DNA of 64,000 nucleotides from Opisthocomus hoazin (Eukaryota; Chordata; Aves; Opisthocomiformes; Opisthocomidae), in NCBI RefSeq assembly GCF_030867145.1, contig NC_134417.1, forward strand, positions 7,045,577 through 7,109,576, given 5' to 3'. The notes beneath the pieces were generated by a model, which saw only the letters and a list, made by a program, of their open reading frames with translations, had not been told where the DNA came from and did no database searches. The position numbers and the translations under genes are program-made. Below are positions 19,457 to 32,400 of this stretch, piece after piece. How positions within the stretch are numbered: the first letter of the stretch is position 1; each line of letters opens with the position of its first letter.

Positions 19457-19474
19457 AAATCCGTAGGGTCACCA
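19457..19474 (-). other. Primer-binding site, tRNA-Trp-like
   Basis: On the minus strand, three bases after the 5' LTR, the site starts TGGTGACCC. That is the beginning of the tRNA-Trp site of avian alpharetroviruses. The second half (TACGGATTT) differs from the standard Trp primer site, so the tRNA is uncertain. Confidence 0.55.
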
Positions 19475-19477
19475 CAA

Positions 19478-19875
19478 TGCCGGGTCTCAACACCCGTGAA
19501 GGGATGGGAACGATCCTCACACGCATTGGTAAGATGCACAGTCAGATACCTTTATTCCCCCGCTTCTGCGGTTATATACATTTGCCATATCTGCACACGC
19601 AATTACGCTTACATCGGATAGGCTACAGACATAAATCACACGCTGTTCACACGCCCCACATTCCCTTATAATTGGTAACTATGCACTAATGCCCATAGCA
19701 ACAGACTGCCTCCACGTCCTTGAACACATCTTGTTTTTGCTAACCCACACCACGTGCACTATCAGAACTTTCTCAATTGCTATTCTTAGCTGTCCTTTCC
19801 AGGGGCCTGTTGAGTTATGCTGTTTTACTTAAACGGCCTAGTCGTGCTAATTCTCAAGCTACATCGACCCCAACA
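19478..19875 (-). repeat. 5' LTR of beta-type ERV
   Basis: 398 bp, near-identical in layout to the LTR at 13613-14010. The primer site next to it identifies it as the 5' LTR. The sequence to its right is unrelated to the env that flanks the other end. Confidence 0.92.
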
Positions 19876-22800
19876 CCTAGAGACTGGGGCTGCTTGCTTG
19901 CCTTGCCACCTCAAACTTCAAATGTAGCCTAGGTGGTCCTGCTGGGCGCCTCCAGCAGCTCTGCCCGGACTATGCGAACATGTCAGGATATCTCTTACCA
20001 AGAAGGGGCTAGCCTGGAAAGCTGTTGCTCAGCCTCATCTCCATTATAGAAATTCATAGCAAGCTCCTACCATGGTTTTCCATGAGACCAGAACATGTGT
20101 AGACCTAGGAAAACATTCAAAAAGGAGCTCTGTGAAAACAGCGGATAATTGAATTTCTCAGAATTCATTTACCTTTGTTTTCTTTAAACAGGAAAATCAT
20201 GAAAGGGAAAGATCTTTATTAAATATCTGACATCTGCTCTGGTTAATTATCTTCTATGTGGAAGTGACAGTGTGAATGTAGGCATGATTACTGCAGGACA
20301 AATAGGAGTGAATTTACAATGATAGTATCTTTAATGAGACTAATGTTATACTGTAAAAAACAGTCCAGCTTTCAGTATATGCAGGCTGAAGTTCTGATCC
20401 TCAAAGCAAAATACAACTTGAAACCAGTGGTACAAGTTTAACTTACGCTAGTTAATCAATTACATCAAAGACGTTTGTACCTGCAACTACGGAGGAGGAA
20501 CAACATTAAAAAGAAGAAACTGAGTAAGTCATTAGTGTCTCCCAAAGAGAGGAAAGCTGGGTTCATCAGAAAACAGAGGAATTACTGGTGGTTCAGGAAT
20601 GTGAAAAATTGTAATAGGGCACAGAACCAATGTATTTATTGACTGTAAAATTTCTGTGTAGCAGATTCAAGTTTAAAGATTTCTTAATCTGAATTTAACT
20701 TCAAAATTTAGCATTGTATTTCAGTGGAGAAGAAGAATAATTTCTGTGCCCGATTCTTTCACTCATTTCATTCAGTTGGTCTCATAAAAGACATCATTTC
20801 TCCCTCTGGGTTCCTCAGTTATACCAATACCACAAAAACATACAGGTTCAGTAAGGAAACTCACAAAATAAAGAAGAGTATTTTTATGTTTCTACAAGTA
20901 AATTTCAAAACCAGAAAACAAACAAAACTTCAAAGCCTTAATTAAAAATCAAAGAACTAAAAAGAGAGCATGATCTAGTGTATCCTTCCTTTCTCCAAGT
21001 CAAAAACTTCCCTGGGCCAAAAGGCTAGTATTTCAAAATGATTAGGAGCATCTCCTTACGCTCCATGAGATGCACATTTTTAGAAGATAAATTTTTAGGA
21101 GATCTTTCTGGCGAAATAGAGTGTGTGTGTGCGGTGGGGGGGATCACTCCAACTTCCAATGCAGAAGACACAACATCCTAGGAGAGCTTTTATCACCCAT
21201 TATTTGAGAACTAAAAACCTTTGTTCCCAGTTCTTTGGGGGATGGGAATAGCAAATAACACATGAAACCAGGCGCTCCAGATCCATCTTCCAGCTCATAT
21301 TCAGCAGGAAGCTGGGGGTCGTGGATCTTAGACAGGAGGAAGTTTCTGAATTGCAATTAAAGATTTATTTTTTTTATTTTTATGTTGGAGTGATCATAGA
21401 CAGTTAAGTTCTGTACAACATTCCTTAGTGGGGGTGAGTTAAAGATGTGAGAGAAATTAAAGTGTGGAGTTTTAAACCTCCACAATAAGTAGCTCTATTA
21501 TTTAAATTCTTATTTATTCCAATCTTCTGCAATACTCTTGTGACAGCTCAAAGAACTCCAATCCAAAACAAATTCTTACGTGAAGTACCTTCCTTCTGAG
21601 AAGACAAATTAAACTAAGCTCACTGAAATTTAAAGCACACACAGTGGTTTTCCCAGAGTGAGGTCCCAGTAGAAGAGCCAAGAGAAGTTGCATATAACAG
21701 GCAAACAAGACACACAAGACATAAGACATGTCAACTGCAATTTGTAAACTAACAGTGGTCTCTTGTGTACATGTGCAGAATGAGGCCATTCAGGGGCACT
21801 GGACTTAATAACTGGAAAGTTATTAAGTTAAAAAAAAATCACATCATTTCAACAAAAAGCCACTATCATGACATGCTTTTGAGTAGGCTTTTGGGGTCAT
21901 GAAGTTCAGCAGTAAAGATGCTTTTCCCCAATGTGGATGGTGAGGAAAGTAATGAAATTTCAAGGTAGAAAAATCAAAATAAACAAAAAGAAACATGTTT
22001 CTCCAGACACAGCATGGCACAGACTGCCACTGGAAAATATCTAACATTTTACAAGATACTGTATTTTCATGAAGCTTAGGCTTGGGAAACACAGTCTAAT
22101 TCCCAAATACCAGTGAGGTAAAAAATGCAGTAGGATCAAAAACAATGACTACATGAATTGTATGTTTTTATTTGTATAATGAAAACTTAGGGACAAATTA
22201 AAATTGGAAAAATTACGAGGCCATGTTTCAGGGCTTACACCAGTCTTTATTACAGAGTAGGAGGCAGCTGGTGGATTAAATTGCATGTATCTCCCAAAGA
22301 GATCCTACCTAAAGGATCTGTTACTGGCTGTTATCAGAGTTCCTGCATTAGACACATGGAAACTAAACTGGGTTATGGACAACATTTGCTTCTTGCAGAC
22401 AAAGCCATTTACACTATCATTCAAGTTCTCTGAGAGAGCCAAGTATAACGTAGCCCATAGTTCAGTACTGTTACCCATAAGTCAGCCAAGACCAGCAATG
22501 AGCCTGGCTCCTGCGTAACAGCTGTTATGGAAAGAGAAGTCCTTGCTCTGTTGTGCCAGCCATAAATGAACCAACAAGTTTGCAGCTGTTTGGCACCAGT
22601 GACTATGCAACTGGAGATATCTCCACAATGTATACAGGCATTACAGCAGCACAAGTAATTAGAGCATCAGATACAAAACAACAGTCTTACAAAGGAATTA
22701 GAACCTACAGAGACATAAACTATAAAAGATGGAAGAAAAAAATGACTGCTGTTTTGGATGTACACAAGAAAATGATGGAAAAAAAGCCAAATCCCAAATG

Positions 22801-25800
22801 GCAAATCATCACAGTGATACAGAGTTTCTGGCTGAACCTGTATTTCAGCTTAGATCTTCTGGAGGCCAATTTAATACTCAAAACCTCCTTTTCTTTTTCA
22901 GAGGGCTTTTTCCAATGGAGGTTTATTTATGCAATTAGACAGTAGGACTTTGGAAACATTTTAATAGCAGCAGCACCTGATGCCAAGCTATGTTTACCCA
23001 GGTAGCTTAATTTGTGGGGAAGTTTGGTTTTGGTTTGTTCCATCTCTAAACAAGCACTGACAGAATACTTCATTCAGGAGGATCCATATCTAATTAATTC
23101 CCAAGAATGACATGCAGTTAAAATTTATATATAAGATAAAACTCCAGTCCCCAAAATACTGCCACAGGAACCTTTACTGTGCTTGAGAAGTCACTTCCAA
23201 ATGCGTACATTGAAACTCTGGCCCCATGCCTTAGAGCTGCTCACATTTTGCTACATAAGAAGCAATGCACTTGCCAAACTGATTTTCTTAGTGAAGCAAA
23301 AAAAGGCTGAAGTATTTTGCCATTAAAAACATGCATTAGTTTCCCAGGTATGTGTGCAGCAGTTACTTGCGTCTCTGTTAATAAAGTCTTCAGTGTAACA
23401 TGAACATTTTATTAATTAAAACACTGCATTGTCAAGTGCAGCTTGCAATCTAATTTAATACCTTTCTCTCTATAAAAAAAATAATAAATATGGAGGAAAC
23501 TGGTCCAGGCACCCCAGAACAGATGCTGACCTCAACTAAGTGCCTCTGTAATGATGGCTTATGACTGGTATTGAAACTGTCAGTAGAATTCATTGTACAT
23601 GAGGACTCTCAAAAACGTCAGCTCATTTCTGTGTTTTGTTTGCTTTTACTCTGAAGTCTGAAGACACCTGCCTTTTGTGCTGTAGCTTTCAAAAGCCAGT
23701 GAAACAATATATTAACATCCAAGAACAGAGCTGTTTCGACTGTAAGTACCCTCTAATATGTTAAAGTTCTTCAAAACATGAGCTCTACTTTTACACCTAC
23801 TATCACCTGGAGAGATTAGAGGCTATATAACTTACAAATTTTCACAGCTACATAAATGAAACTAGAAGTATCTGATCCTGACACCTATTTTAAACAGGAT
23901 TTGCAAAGACACCTCCAAATTGAGCCTTTTAAGCTCAGCCACGTATTAATCGCTTCAGATATGCTGGATACTGCTGCCTCGCTGCTGCTTGGCACAGTAA
24001 ACTGCCCCATACTGAGCTCTGTTCTGCCAATTACTGGGCTTCTATTTGGCTAGTAGTTAAGCTAGTTTGGGTACCCCCATATGTTACTGCAGTCATAGCA
24101 ATAATGACAGAGCAGCTGTGCTCTTTGCCCAGAGTTTAATTCATGAAGTTCCAAGGGGATAGCATGTGGAGTAGGGTGCTACTTCATATGACTGCAGAGC
24201 CCAGAGTCCTTCAGAGGCTTTTGAAGCCCATGCAGACAGCGGTAGAGCTTTGGGATGCTAAGGCTGTGCAACATGAGTTTAGTGAGGAAAAAGATGCTAT
24301 TGCTTAAAGTTTAAACATCAACACTAAACACATGGTGGCAGTGGAAGCATGAACAATTTCTCTTTTTTCTACTCCCCTGAATTTGCTTGTACTCTATAGT
24401 GGGGCTGAAAAAAGAAAAGAAGGTAAACCCTTCAGGGAAATGCTGTTCTCTAGAGCTCTGGTCCTTTTTTCTCTGCCCATACCACAGTACATTCAAATTT
24501 GCTTCATTACACCTTCAGTAGGGTGTTCTGTTTTGTAGCAGATACTTCAAAACATTTTTATTTTAGACACTGCCTGCAGAACACACGGAGTTCTTCTTTG
24601 CAGGAACAGTTGCAATCTCAAGGAAAAAAAAAGATGGAGGGATGGAGGGGTGGCTATGGGTGTTCAGGCTGATGTGTGTTGTGTACTTCTCATGGCTCTG
24701 TATCTACAGAGAATGTTTCCCAAGGAGGAAGGAGGTTTTTTAGTGGTTTTTTGAATCAAACAAAGGATTTCCACTTCATGATCACCAAACATTCTTCTGT
24801 GAGTTATAAACAGGAACGGATAAAGATCCTTCACCCCTTTAAGTACACAGAATAAAAACCACTGTGAGGTTTTAAAGGTTTATGAACTACAAAGCTTTTG
24901 AAAATCATCAACAAGGAGCCAGTAAGTCTAGCTTCCCCTTTGAATATTGCTCTCAGCCTCAACTAGACGCATTTTTTCATTCAACTTTCTCACAACATTT
25001 ACCTAACTACGCTTGTCAGCATGTTTTGCCAAATTAGAAAAACTGCTGCAGAAACCATTTGCTTGACACTGCTCATATATAATAAAGTATGGGCCAATAC
25101 AATGTATTGGAAATGTTTGGAGATCTTCACATGGGAACCAAAAGCAGCAGTGCTGACTCAGGCAGATCTCCTGCTGATGTCAGTGGGAATTGTACCTGAA
25201 TGAGTACTGCTGGATCTGATACAAAGCTTGCTGCATAGTGATTGCTGCTGACTGACATGAGAACATCTGGTTATAGTTTAACAATACCAACTGTAAGGGA
25301 GATGAGAAGGAAATTTTACAGCATTTCTGGCTTGCTGTTCTTTTATCACTACCAGAAACACTCAAATAATTAATACATTATCTGGTTCTGTAACAGTTTT
25401 TCTCAGCTTCAAGTGAACACTGAGAAACTTGCAAAGTTAGATCCTACCTCAATAGGAGCACTTTGAGTCAAGCTGTTGAGACAAAAACTTCAATACCAGG
25501 AAGACTAAATATAAAGTCTAAAATAAGACTTCACAGTTTCTCTACAGATTGTATTACATTACTTCTGGATAAGAATGCAAGCATTTCAATAAATTTCCCT
25601 TGGTCCAATCTGAAGCCTTCGTAACACTGACTTTGTCAGCCTAGTAGTAGGGACATGTGTGTAACAGGTGCTATACCAGCTGCTTCTCAAATTTGACCTC
25701 AAACATAGGTGTTACAAAATTACAGATTTAGTAAGTCTAAAAGCAGCTAAGAGTGGTTCAAAACATCACCGAGGTTACAGCACTTGCGAATCGTAATCAC

Positions 25801-27001
25801 TAAACGAGCACCTCTAGGTGGAAAATTCAAGCCCCCTCCCTCATAATACTTGCAGAAGGATGAAGAGCGACAATACTGAGAAAATAACGAAGAGAAGCTA
25901 CGACGCATGTATCCATATGCTTAACCACAGTTCTAACAGAAGGGATTCTGCACCTTCAATACTTCCTAGGAAGGGGTCATATTAGAGACCCAAAGTCAAA
26001 AAAGTAGGGGAAAAACTTCCTATTGCAACCCAGTAATTAGCATGCACCCACCACAAAGGCTGCAATTTGGCTGCAGCTCCCAGGCGTGTGCCCTTTTCCT
26101 TTAAATACTACAATAAAGAGTCACGTGCTTTGCTTTAAAGAGACGTAGTTTATCAGCCATGGGAACGCTTCAAGATCCTGCGTAGAAAAGCTACACTCCT
26201 TTTGCTCAGATAGGGGTAAAAAAAGGCTGAAAACCATCACGTCTATTGTCTATGTTTGTTCATGTGATGAAAGCCACAAGTGGCTGGAAATTAAAAACAC
26301 AGATGCAAAAGAGATCTTACAACAAGTCTCAAAGTAGTACAGCTTTTTAGTAAGCAATCATCCTCTCTGTTAGATATGTGTGGAAGTGGACTTCTGGGTA
26401 TGTATCTTGACGCATTTAGGCTTCCAGGATAGAGAGACTGAGAAGCTTGAACTGCATTGGTTGAAGAATGATCATAACTTAGTGTTTGACCTCTGTTTTG
26501 GGCAAAAGCCAATGCATCGCCACCTTATAAATTATTGCCCAATTCCCTCCTGAAGCAGACAGTAAACAATGTTTGCATTCTGGTAAAGTGAGCCTTGAGA
26601 ATCAATGTAAGGAACGTACCACCCAGGCTGGAGTTCAGCAACAGAGAGGAGACACTTTTTTGGTACCATTTTGCAAGGAGGTACTCAGACTATTTGCTTA
26701 GCCTCAACGTTTGACTCATTCTTAGCAATACAGATGGGCACTCTTGTTCTCTTGTAAGCTCTCTTGGAAGAGAATCTATTTGCAAAGGGATGGTTCGCAG
26801 GAACACTGAAGGTTCATTAATATTCTTCATGGTACATCCTCCTTACAAGACCTCTGCGGACCAAGACAACTATATCAAAAAGACTTTGACCCCTGAAAAC
26901 AGGGCCCTAACCCAGGTGAAGGGGTGTATCTACCATCCAGAGCATCACAACACGCAATTGGGGAACAGTAAAAGAACAAAGCTACCATTCCTATAAATAA
27001 A
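19876..27001. other. AT-rich intergenic sequence
   Basis: About 7 kb with frequent stops in all frames. No exon, LTR or CR1 is recognised. It lies 3' of the SPSB4-like gene. The sharp drop in GC starts at the LTR border. Confidence 0.6.
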
Positions 27002-27034
27002 TTTTCTAATACCTAAAAAAAAGGTATTAGAAAA
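27002..27034. repeat. Perfect 12-bp inverted repeat (hairpin)
   Basis: TTTTCTAATACC at 27002-27013 and its exact complement GGTATTAGAAAA at 27023-27034 flank a 9-nt A-rich loop. It could form a small stem-loop. No gene adjoins it. Confidence 0.7.
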
Positions 27035-28927
27035 AAGCTCTGAAAGTCAAAATAAGGATGTTTGGTTTAAAGAAATCATCACAGAAGGGGCACCAACTGA
27101 AATTCCAACCCAACTTTAAAATAATTAGGTTAATTAATATACAGAAGTACCATTGATTTCTCTCATGATATCCATTCCCACTTTACTGTCATATTAAAAC
27201 GCTGTCAGCTGGATCAAGTGAAAGAACATAGAAGGCAATACAGTTCTGTCACTGCAGTTATTCAACAGAACATGAAGTCTAGTTACACACACATGGTAGA
27301 ACACTAATTTTACAAAATGTTTACCTGAAATGGACTTTAGTGGTGGAAAAATCAGGTACACCAGGATTACTATGGCATTCCTGAACAGCTGCTTACCTTG
27401 CTTAGGAAAAAACACTTGACACAGCTGTATTTCTCCTTTTGACTGAGTTGTTATACCTTCATATCTTCTTCTTCCTACATACCTATTGAGACAAAAGGTT
27501 TAAATTAAACAAAGCAAGTAGGAAAAGGAAGAAATACAGATCACAGATTTAATTCCTTCCCCTTGCAAGACTAAAGGAATACAGTATGTACCTCTCACCT
27601 TAAGTGAAAGCAAGTCTGAAAGTAAGTTGATGCTGAAGCAAGCATTGACTTACACAGTTAAGCCCAGAGAATCAAATACTTATTAATTTTTGACATCCCT
27701 GCGTTACCTTGCTCTTGCTGCTTCCACTCTTGCTCATGTTGTCATATCTTATTTATATCATGTTTCTCTTTTCCAACTGAAACTGTAATTCTGTTCCTTG
27801 GGGTGACTGAGAGAAGGGCAACCATCTTCTTTCAGTCGTTTTGCCTGTATCAGCACACAGCAGTCAAACTTCAACCTACCTCAAAAGTGTGGAGTCTCAA
27901 AATGCAACTCTGCACAAAACTGAGGTTTTGCTTAGAGGAATCTCATCAGAATTGTGTTAAAAGCAAGCATACAGCTCTATTCAGAGTAGGATAAATCAGG
28001 AACAGGACACGATGTTGCCTGTGACTTCTCTCACATATGAACCCAAAGCAGCAATTCCAAAGGGGTACTGAACAGAAACATTTGCAAAACTGCAGGAGGA
28101 ACTGAACTGAACTTCAACTCTGTATGGAGTGCTATGTTATTTAACACTTCATCAAAGGAGACGTGAGTTTTACTTTGGACAGTAGACTTTATTAGAAATT
28201 TTCTCCTCATTCATCAGTAAATTCACATTAAAATATGCTGAAGGCAGCTCAGTCTAAACATTTGACATCGTGCCTTAACAACTTCCAGTTTAAAAACTAG
28301 ATAACTGATCAGGCAGATAACTTGAAACATGTAAGAAATGCAAACAGAAAGCAGCATCTTAAAAAAAGGGGAATAGTCTCAAAAATTAATACATTTCAGG
28401 TGGAGTTGGGGAAAAAAACCAAAATCAGTCATCCCAAGATGGGAAACAGTTAAATGAGAACTCCACAGACTCTAAACAGATAAATAAACATTATAACCAC
28501 ACATACATTAAAAAGAGAACCAAGTACTTTGAGTTCATACCACATAAAAATTATAACTTTGTTCAAATAAAAAAGTGACATCCTTTCTAAAATATTAATT
28601 TCCTAAATTCTTGGGATAGTGAACACTTCTAAACTGCAGATCTTTGGAGGGACTAGATCTGGTCTTGAAAACAAAGGACTGCATCTGACTGTTGCCGTGT
28701 CCAAAAATTGATCTTTCTGACACATATACCTGTTTTTTTTTCCTCGTGTTTTAAAATCAGATATTCTTCTAGACACTAATCTGCTTTTTAAAAATGTTAG
28801 AACTTTTAGATATTATAGGTCTGATTATGTTGAGTGCTGAATACTCAAAGCTCTCAACAACTCTGGATACCAAAGGCAAGTTTTAAATATTTTTGAAACG
28901 TTACTGTCAAGATTTTTCCTTTGCTAA
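27035..28927. other. AT-rich sequence 3' of SPSB4-like gene
   Basis: No coding exon is recognised. Part of it could be distal 3' UTR, since further minus-strand AATAAA motifs occur (one near 28187-28192). Confidence 0.5.
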
Positions 28928-28939
28928 TTTATTTTTATT
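28928..28939 (-). terminator. Candidate SPSB4 polyadenylation signals
   Basis: Two adjacent minus-strand AATAAA hexamers lie about 395-405 nt after the SPSB4-like stop codon. Choice among several AATAAA motifs in this AT-rich sequence is a guess. Confidence 0.3.
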
Positions 28940-29332
28940 TGTTGGGGTGAGGCACAGGAAAAAGAAAGAAAGAAAAAAATCACATTACTGAAGAATGCTC
29001 TGTCCTGCATGACAGTGGATCTTGCAGATCAGAGTTTCTGTTGGCATTTACCAGAGGCAACAGAGATAAACCAACATATGAAAGATAAGAAAAATGGCCT
29101 TCAGGACTGTAAACACAACAGGCAACAGATAATACACAAATCTTGATCAAATCATTGTTTTCCACATTCTTTAGTAGTCCCCCACAGTGATCCGCTTTCA
29201 CTGAATCAGAAAAAAATATATATTAAAAATTAAATAACACTTAAGTGTCCATCATGAAGATTTCTAGTTTGCTGTAAACAGTTTTCTGCCATTTGCATTG
29301 ATGTAGTCCAATGTGAGGCCAGAGGGTACTTC
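28940..29332 (-). other. Probable proximal 3' UTR of SPSB4-like gene
   Basis: AT-rich minus-strand sequence between the stop codon and the first AATAAA pair. Assigned as 3' UTR by position only. Confidence 0.4.
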
Positions 29333-29460
29333 TTATTGGTACTGTAAATAATTTTTCAGAGACAGAGGCAAAGGTAGAATTTCTATGTCATGCAGGCGGT
29401 CTCTGCCAAGAGCAAAACGAATTGATCTTCGGCACAAGTCCATTAAAGGCAGGGGTTCCG
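29333..29460 (-). CDS. SPSB4: SPSB4 terminal exon, SOCS box
   Basis: A strong acceptor (TTCTGTTTTTTCAG) precedes a 128-nt exon that starts with 2 nt of a split codon and ends at TAA 29335-29333. It encodes 41 residues beginning EPLPLMDLCRRSIRFALG and ending LPLPLSLKNYLQYQ. This is the C-terminal SOCS box of SPRY-SOCS proteins, and the NYLQYQ ending fits SPSB4 better than SPSB1. SPSB proteins are substrate receptors of CUL5-Elongin B/C ubiquitin ligases. The SOCS box (here the whole exon) binds Elongin and CUL5, while the SPRY domain binds targets such as inducible nitric-oxide synthase (family knowledge). The SPRY exon is not in the window and must lie beyond 64 kb. The exon border falls where SPSB genes split GLDP|EPLP. 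Confidence 0.87.
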
Positions 29461-32400
29461 CTGAAAAAACAGAAGACAAACTAGTTAATTTTTCAGCATC
29501 TCCATTTACAGGCATGTTTTATTTATTAACATAGATTCTGTATTTTATTAAACAGTCATAAAGATAGTAGTGGTATTGTTAAAAACCTGACAACCACGAA
29601 GCAATTAAGATAATCAATAGAAGCAGACAGAATTGTACGCATTTCACCCATAATAAGTGACTGCAAATTTCAGACTGAGCTTCTTTATCTGTAAGGTTTA
29701 AAACAATAATCCAAAACCACTACCAAGTTGCAACACAAGAAGTTATGACAGTTCCAGATTTCTAACAAGACAAAGAGTTTCTGCTCTGTTTATAACAATG
29801 TTTGTCATGTCATGTTAACGTGAACTACACTGCCAACTTCTAACCTTTACATACCAGTTCCTTCGGCATCTTAGGAACTGTAAATGGTACTTAAGGGTAA
29901 CCAAACTTCTCAGCAAACACTGCTTTTCCTGCAACACTCTTTTAGCCTTTCTTTGTAGGAAGTTCATTGGAAGCAAAAAATGAAACAAAACACCCTCAAA
30001 ACCTGGAGAAGAATCTAACCTTTTCCTCTGTGAATAAATTAGGGGAAGAGGATTCAGCTGACGAAGTCAGGATTTGTGTTCTCGTACATATATACACAAA
30101 CACCCTCAAAATATACAAACAACATCTGTAGATGTTCTTAGTTTGATTTAACAGAAGTGAATTAAGTATCTGTCAGAAAAGCCTGGCTGATAGCACTTGA
30201 GACTGGAGACCTAAACACAGTGATCTGCAGTATCTCAAACCATCTCACCCCTATATCCCACCCTGGCCTGCAAGACTCGCACAGAATTGCAGGAACATCA
30301 TAGAGTTTCCATCTAATAGTAGCATGAATGACCTCTGTGATCACAGCTTGCAACAGAAATCTCTTTGCAGCAGGAACTCGAGTAAAGTCATAGTCTTTAA
30401 CCAGTTACAGCTATCTTCAAGAACAACTTCAACCTTATGGATTTGGTTGCACATGTTGGGTTTAAAAGGGTAAGAGCTTAAAAGACTACAGGAAACTCTA
30501 TGTGATAAAACAAAAGTAGCCTTTAAAACCTTACCAGTACTTTCAAATGGAAAAAAAAAAAATGTTGTGCTTATATTACAGTGATAACTGTTTATAAACT
30601 TGACAGATTACTTACAAGTACTCAACATTGTACAGCACTCAGTGGTTTTATCAAGAGTTCTTTTATGTGCCACATGTAGATTTACACAAACTTTGTTAAT
30701 CTACCAGTCCTTTTGCTGATATTATTTTAAAACCTAGCTGAAAAATCATTACCAAGCACAAAGTAACTGATTTAAGGATTGGTTTTATATGCTACAATTA
30801 TCTGCTCTGGTGACACACCACTGACTTAGTGGATTTTCCATCATTCATCCCAGCATCACAATTGATTTGTACAGCCCAGAGTTCATTATAGTGTTTCACA
30901 AAAGTGTCCAGGGAAAAAGCTTAAAAAGCATTTTGTTGTACACTGACAGACTAAAAAGCTTATTTAACTTTATAATCACTTCAGTGACTTGGATATGTAG
31001 TCTACTTCTTAAAATTACACTTAATCTATAATTTTGCCTATTAAAAGATTAAAAAATAAGAGCCCTCACATTGCAGTAATAAAGTAGTATTTTCTATATA
31101 CTGGTGATCTTATTTTTTATTTTTACATACCAGAATTGTGAACATTAAATCTTAAGGGATGAAGCTGTAAAATTGATTAACCAGGATTAAGAAGTAGAAG
31201 CAAAAACAGCTCATGAGTTCCAGGACACAGAATACAACACATCTTACGAGTTTTACACCATAAAAAACAATTTTCTGAGTATCTTCCCAGAATATCTGAG
31301 GTTCCATTAAGAAGATGTAAAATAAAGACTGTTTAAAGCCATTAACTGACCATGCGGTCTCTTTTTTTTTTTTTCACTAGACAAAGGAATATGTAAAGCG
31401 TAGCCATCTGTACAGCCAGACACAGAGTTAATCCTAAACTTCAAAACACAATTTAAGGAAAAGTTAAAATATTCTTCAAGCTTGAAATACTAAATGAATG
31501 TCTCCTGCCTCACTTCTACAGGGAATTTTCAAATGGTAAGGAAAATACCCCAAAGTGTTTGCAAAACCTGCCAAATTACACATACTAAACATGGTTTTGC
31601 AACTTGAAAATTTAACTATACTTTTTATTCTCCTTTCTATCCAACAACAGTTCAAACCTACAACAAAATCAGAACAGGTTTGTCCTACAACACTAAATAA
31701 AAGTTATATTTTCTGAGGTGCTGGCTGTAAGAACTTGAGGAAAAAATGTAATAATAGCATTTTAAGTAAAAACTTTTTGCAGCTGTGAATAATTCTAAAT
31801 GATCAAAAATTAAATTCAGGAAAAGAAATCACTTTCAGTTTCAAAATAGTTTATGGGATAAAAATTAAAGTCTGACAATTTTCGGACAGCCTAACTCAAC
31901 AGAAGTATTATTAAACATTTGGTATGTACCTTAATGCAAGCACTCTCCCATCCATCACATCTCACATTTTTACTGTATATTTTATAGAGGAGGATCATCT
32001 GGAAGAAGGTTTGGGTTTTAAGAAGCCCAAGTTCAGTTCCAAAAATTAGGTGAGTTCCAGGGGGAGGAGTTTGTATTAACATGGGAGAGAGCCAGAAGAA
32101 AGCTGTACAAAGATCGTGCAGCCCTGTGATGCTGTGCTCTATGGCAGCTGGGAGTGCTGCTCAACTCTGGCACGTGGGTGCGTCCCTCAGCAGCGCTCTG
32201 CCCTGAAGCTGAGCAGACAGACTGCGCCATGCATCCTTTTCCAGTACATCAGGCCCTGGGCTCGGCGGATGCCACTGTGTGCCCCAGCAGGTCCCCCGCC
32301 TCGGGAACTAGCAGAGCAAAGGCATGCCAGAGTGCCACTGCTCTGCACTCTCGACATAAGCAAGTGGTAATTTCAGAGATGCTTTAACATTCGTCAGGTG

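Larger units (their letters stand above)
13613..19875 (-). mobile_element. Betaretrovirus-type ERV nested in the gamma-type env
   Basis: Read on the minus strand the order is 5' LTR (19875-19478), primer site, gag (split by a CR1), dUTPase-protease, RT N-terminus, integrase, env-TM tail, polypurine tract and 3' LTR (14010-13613). Dutpase encoded with protease is a betaretroviral trait. Most of RT/RNase H and most of env are deleted. No 6-bp target duplication flanks it: ATGAAG is on the left and CCTAGA on the right. The two LTRs differ by about 18 substitutions and 3 small indels by eye. Confidence 0.92.
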
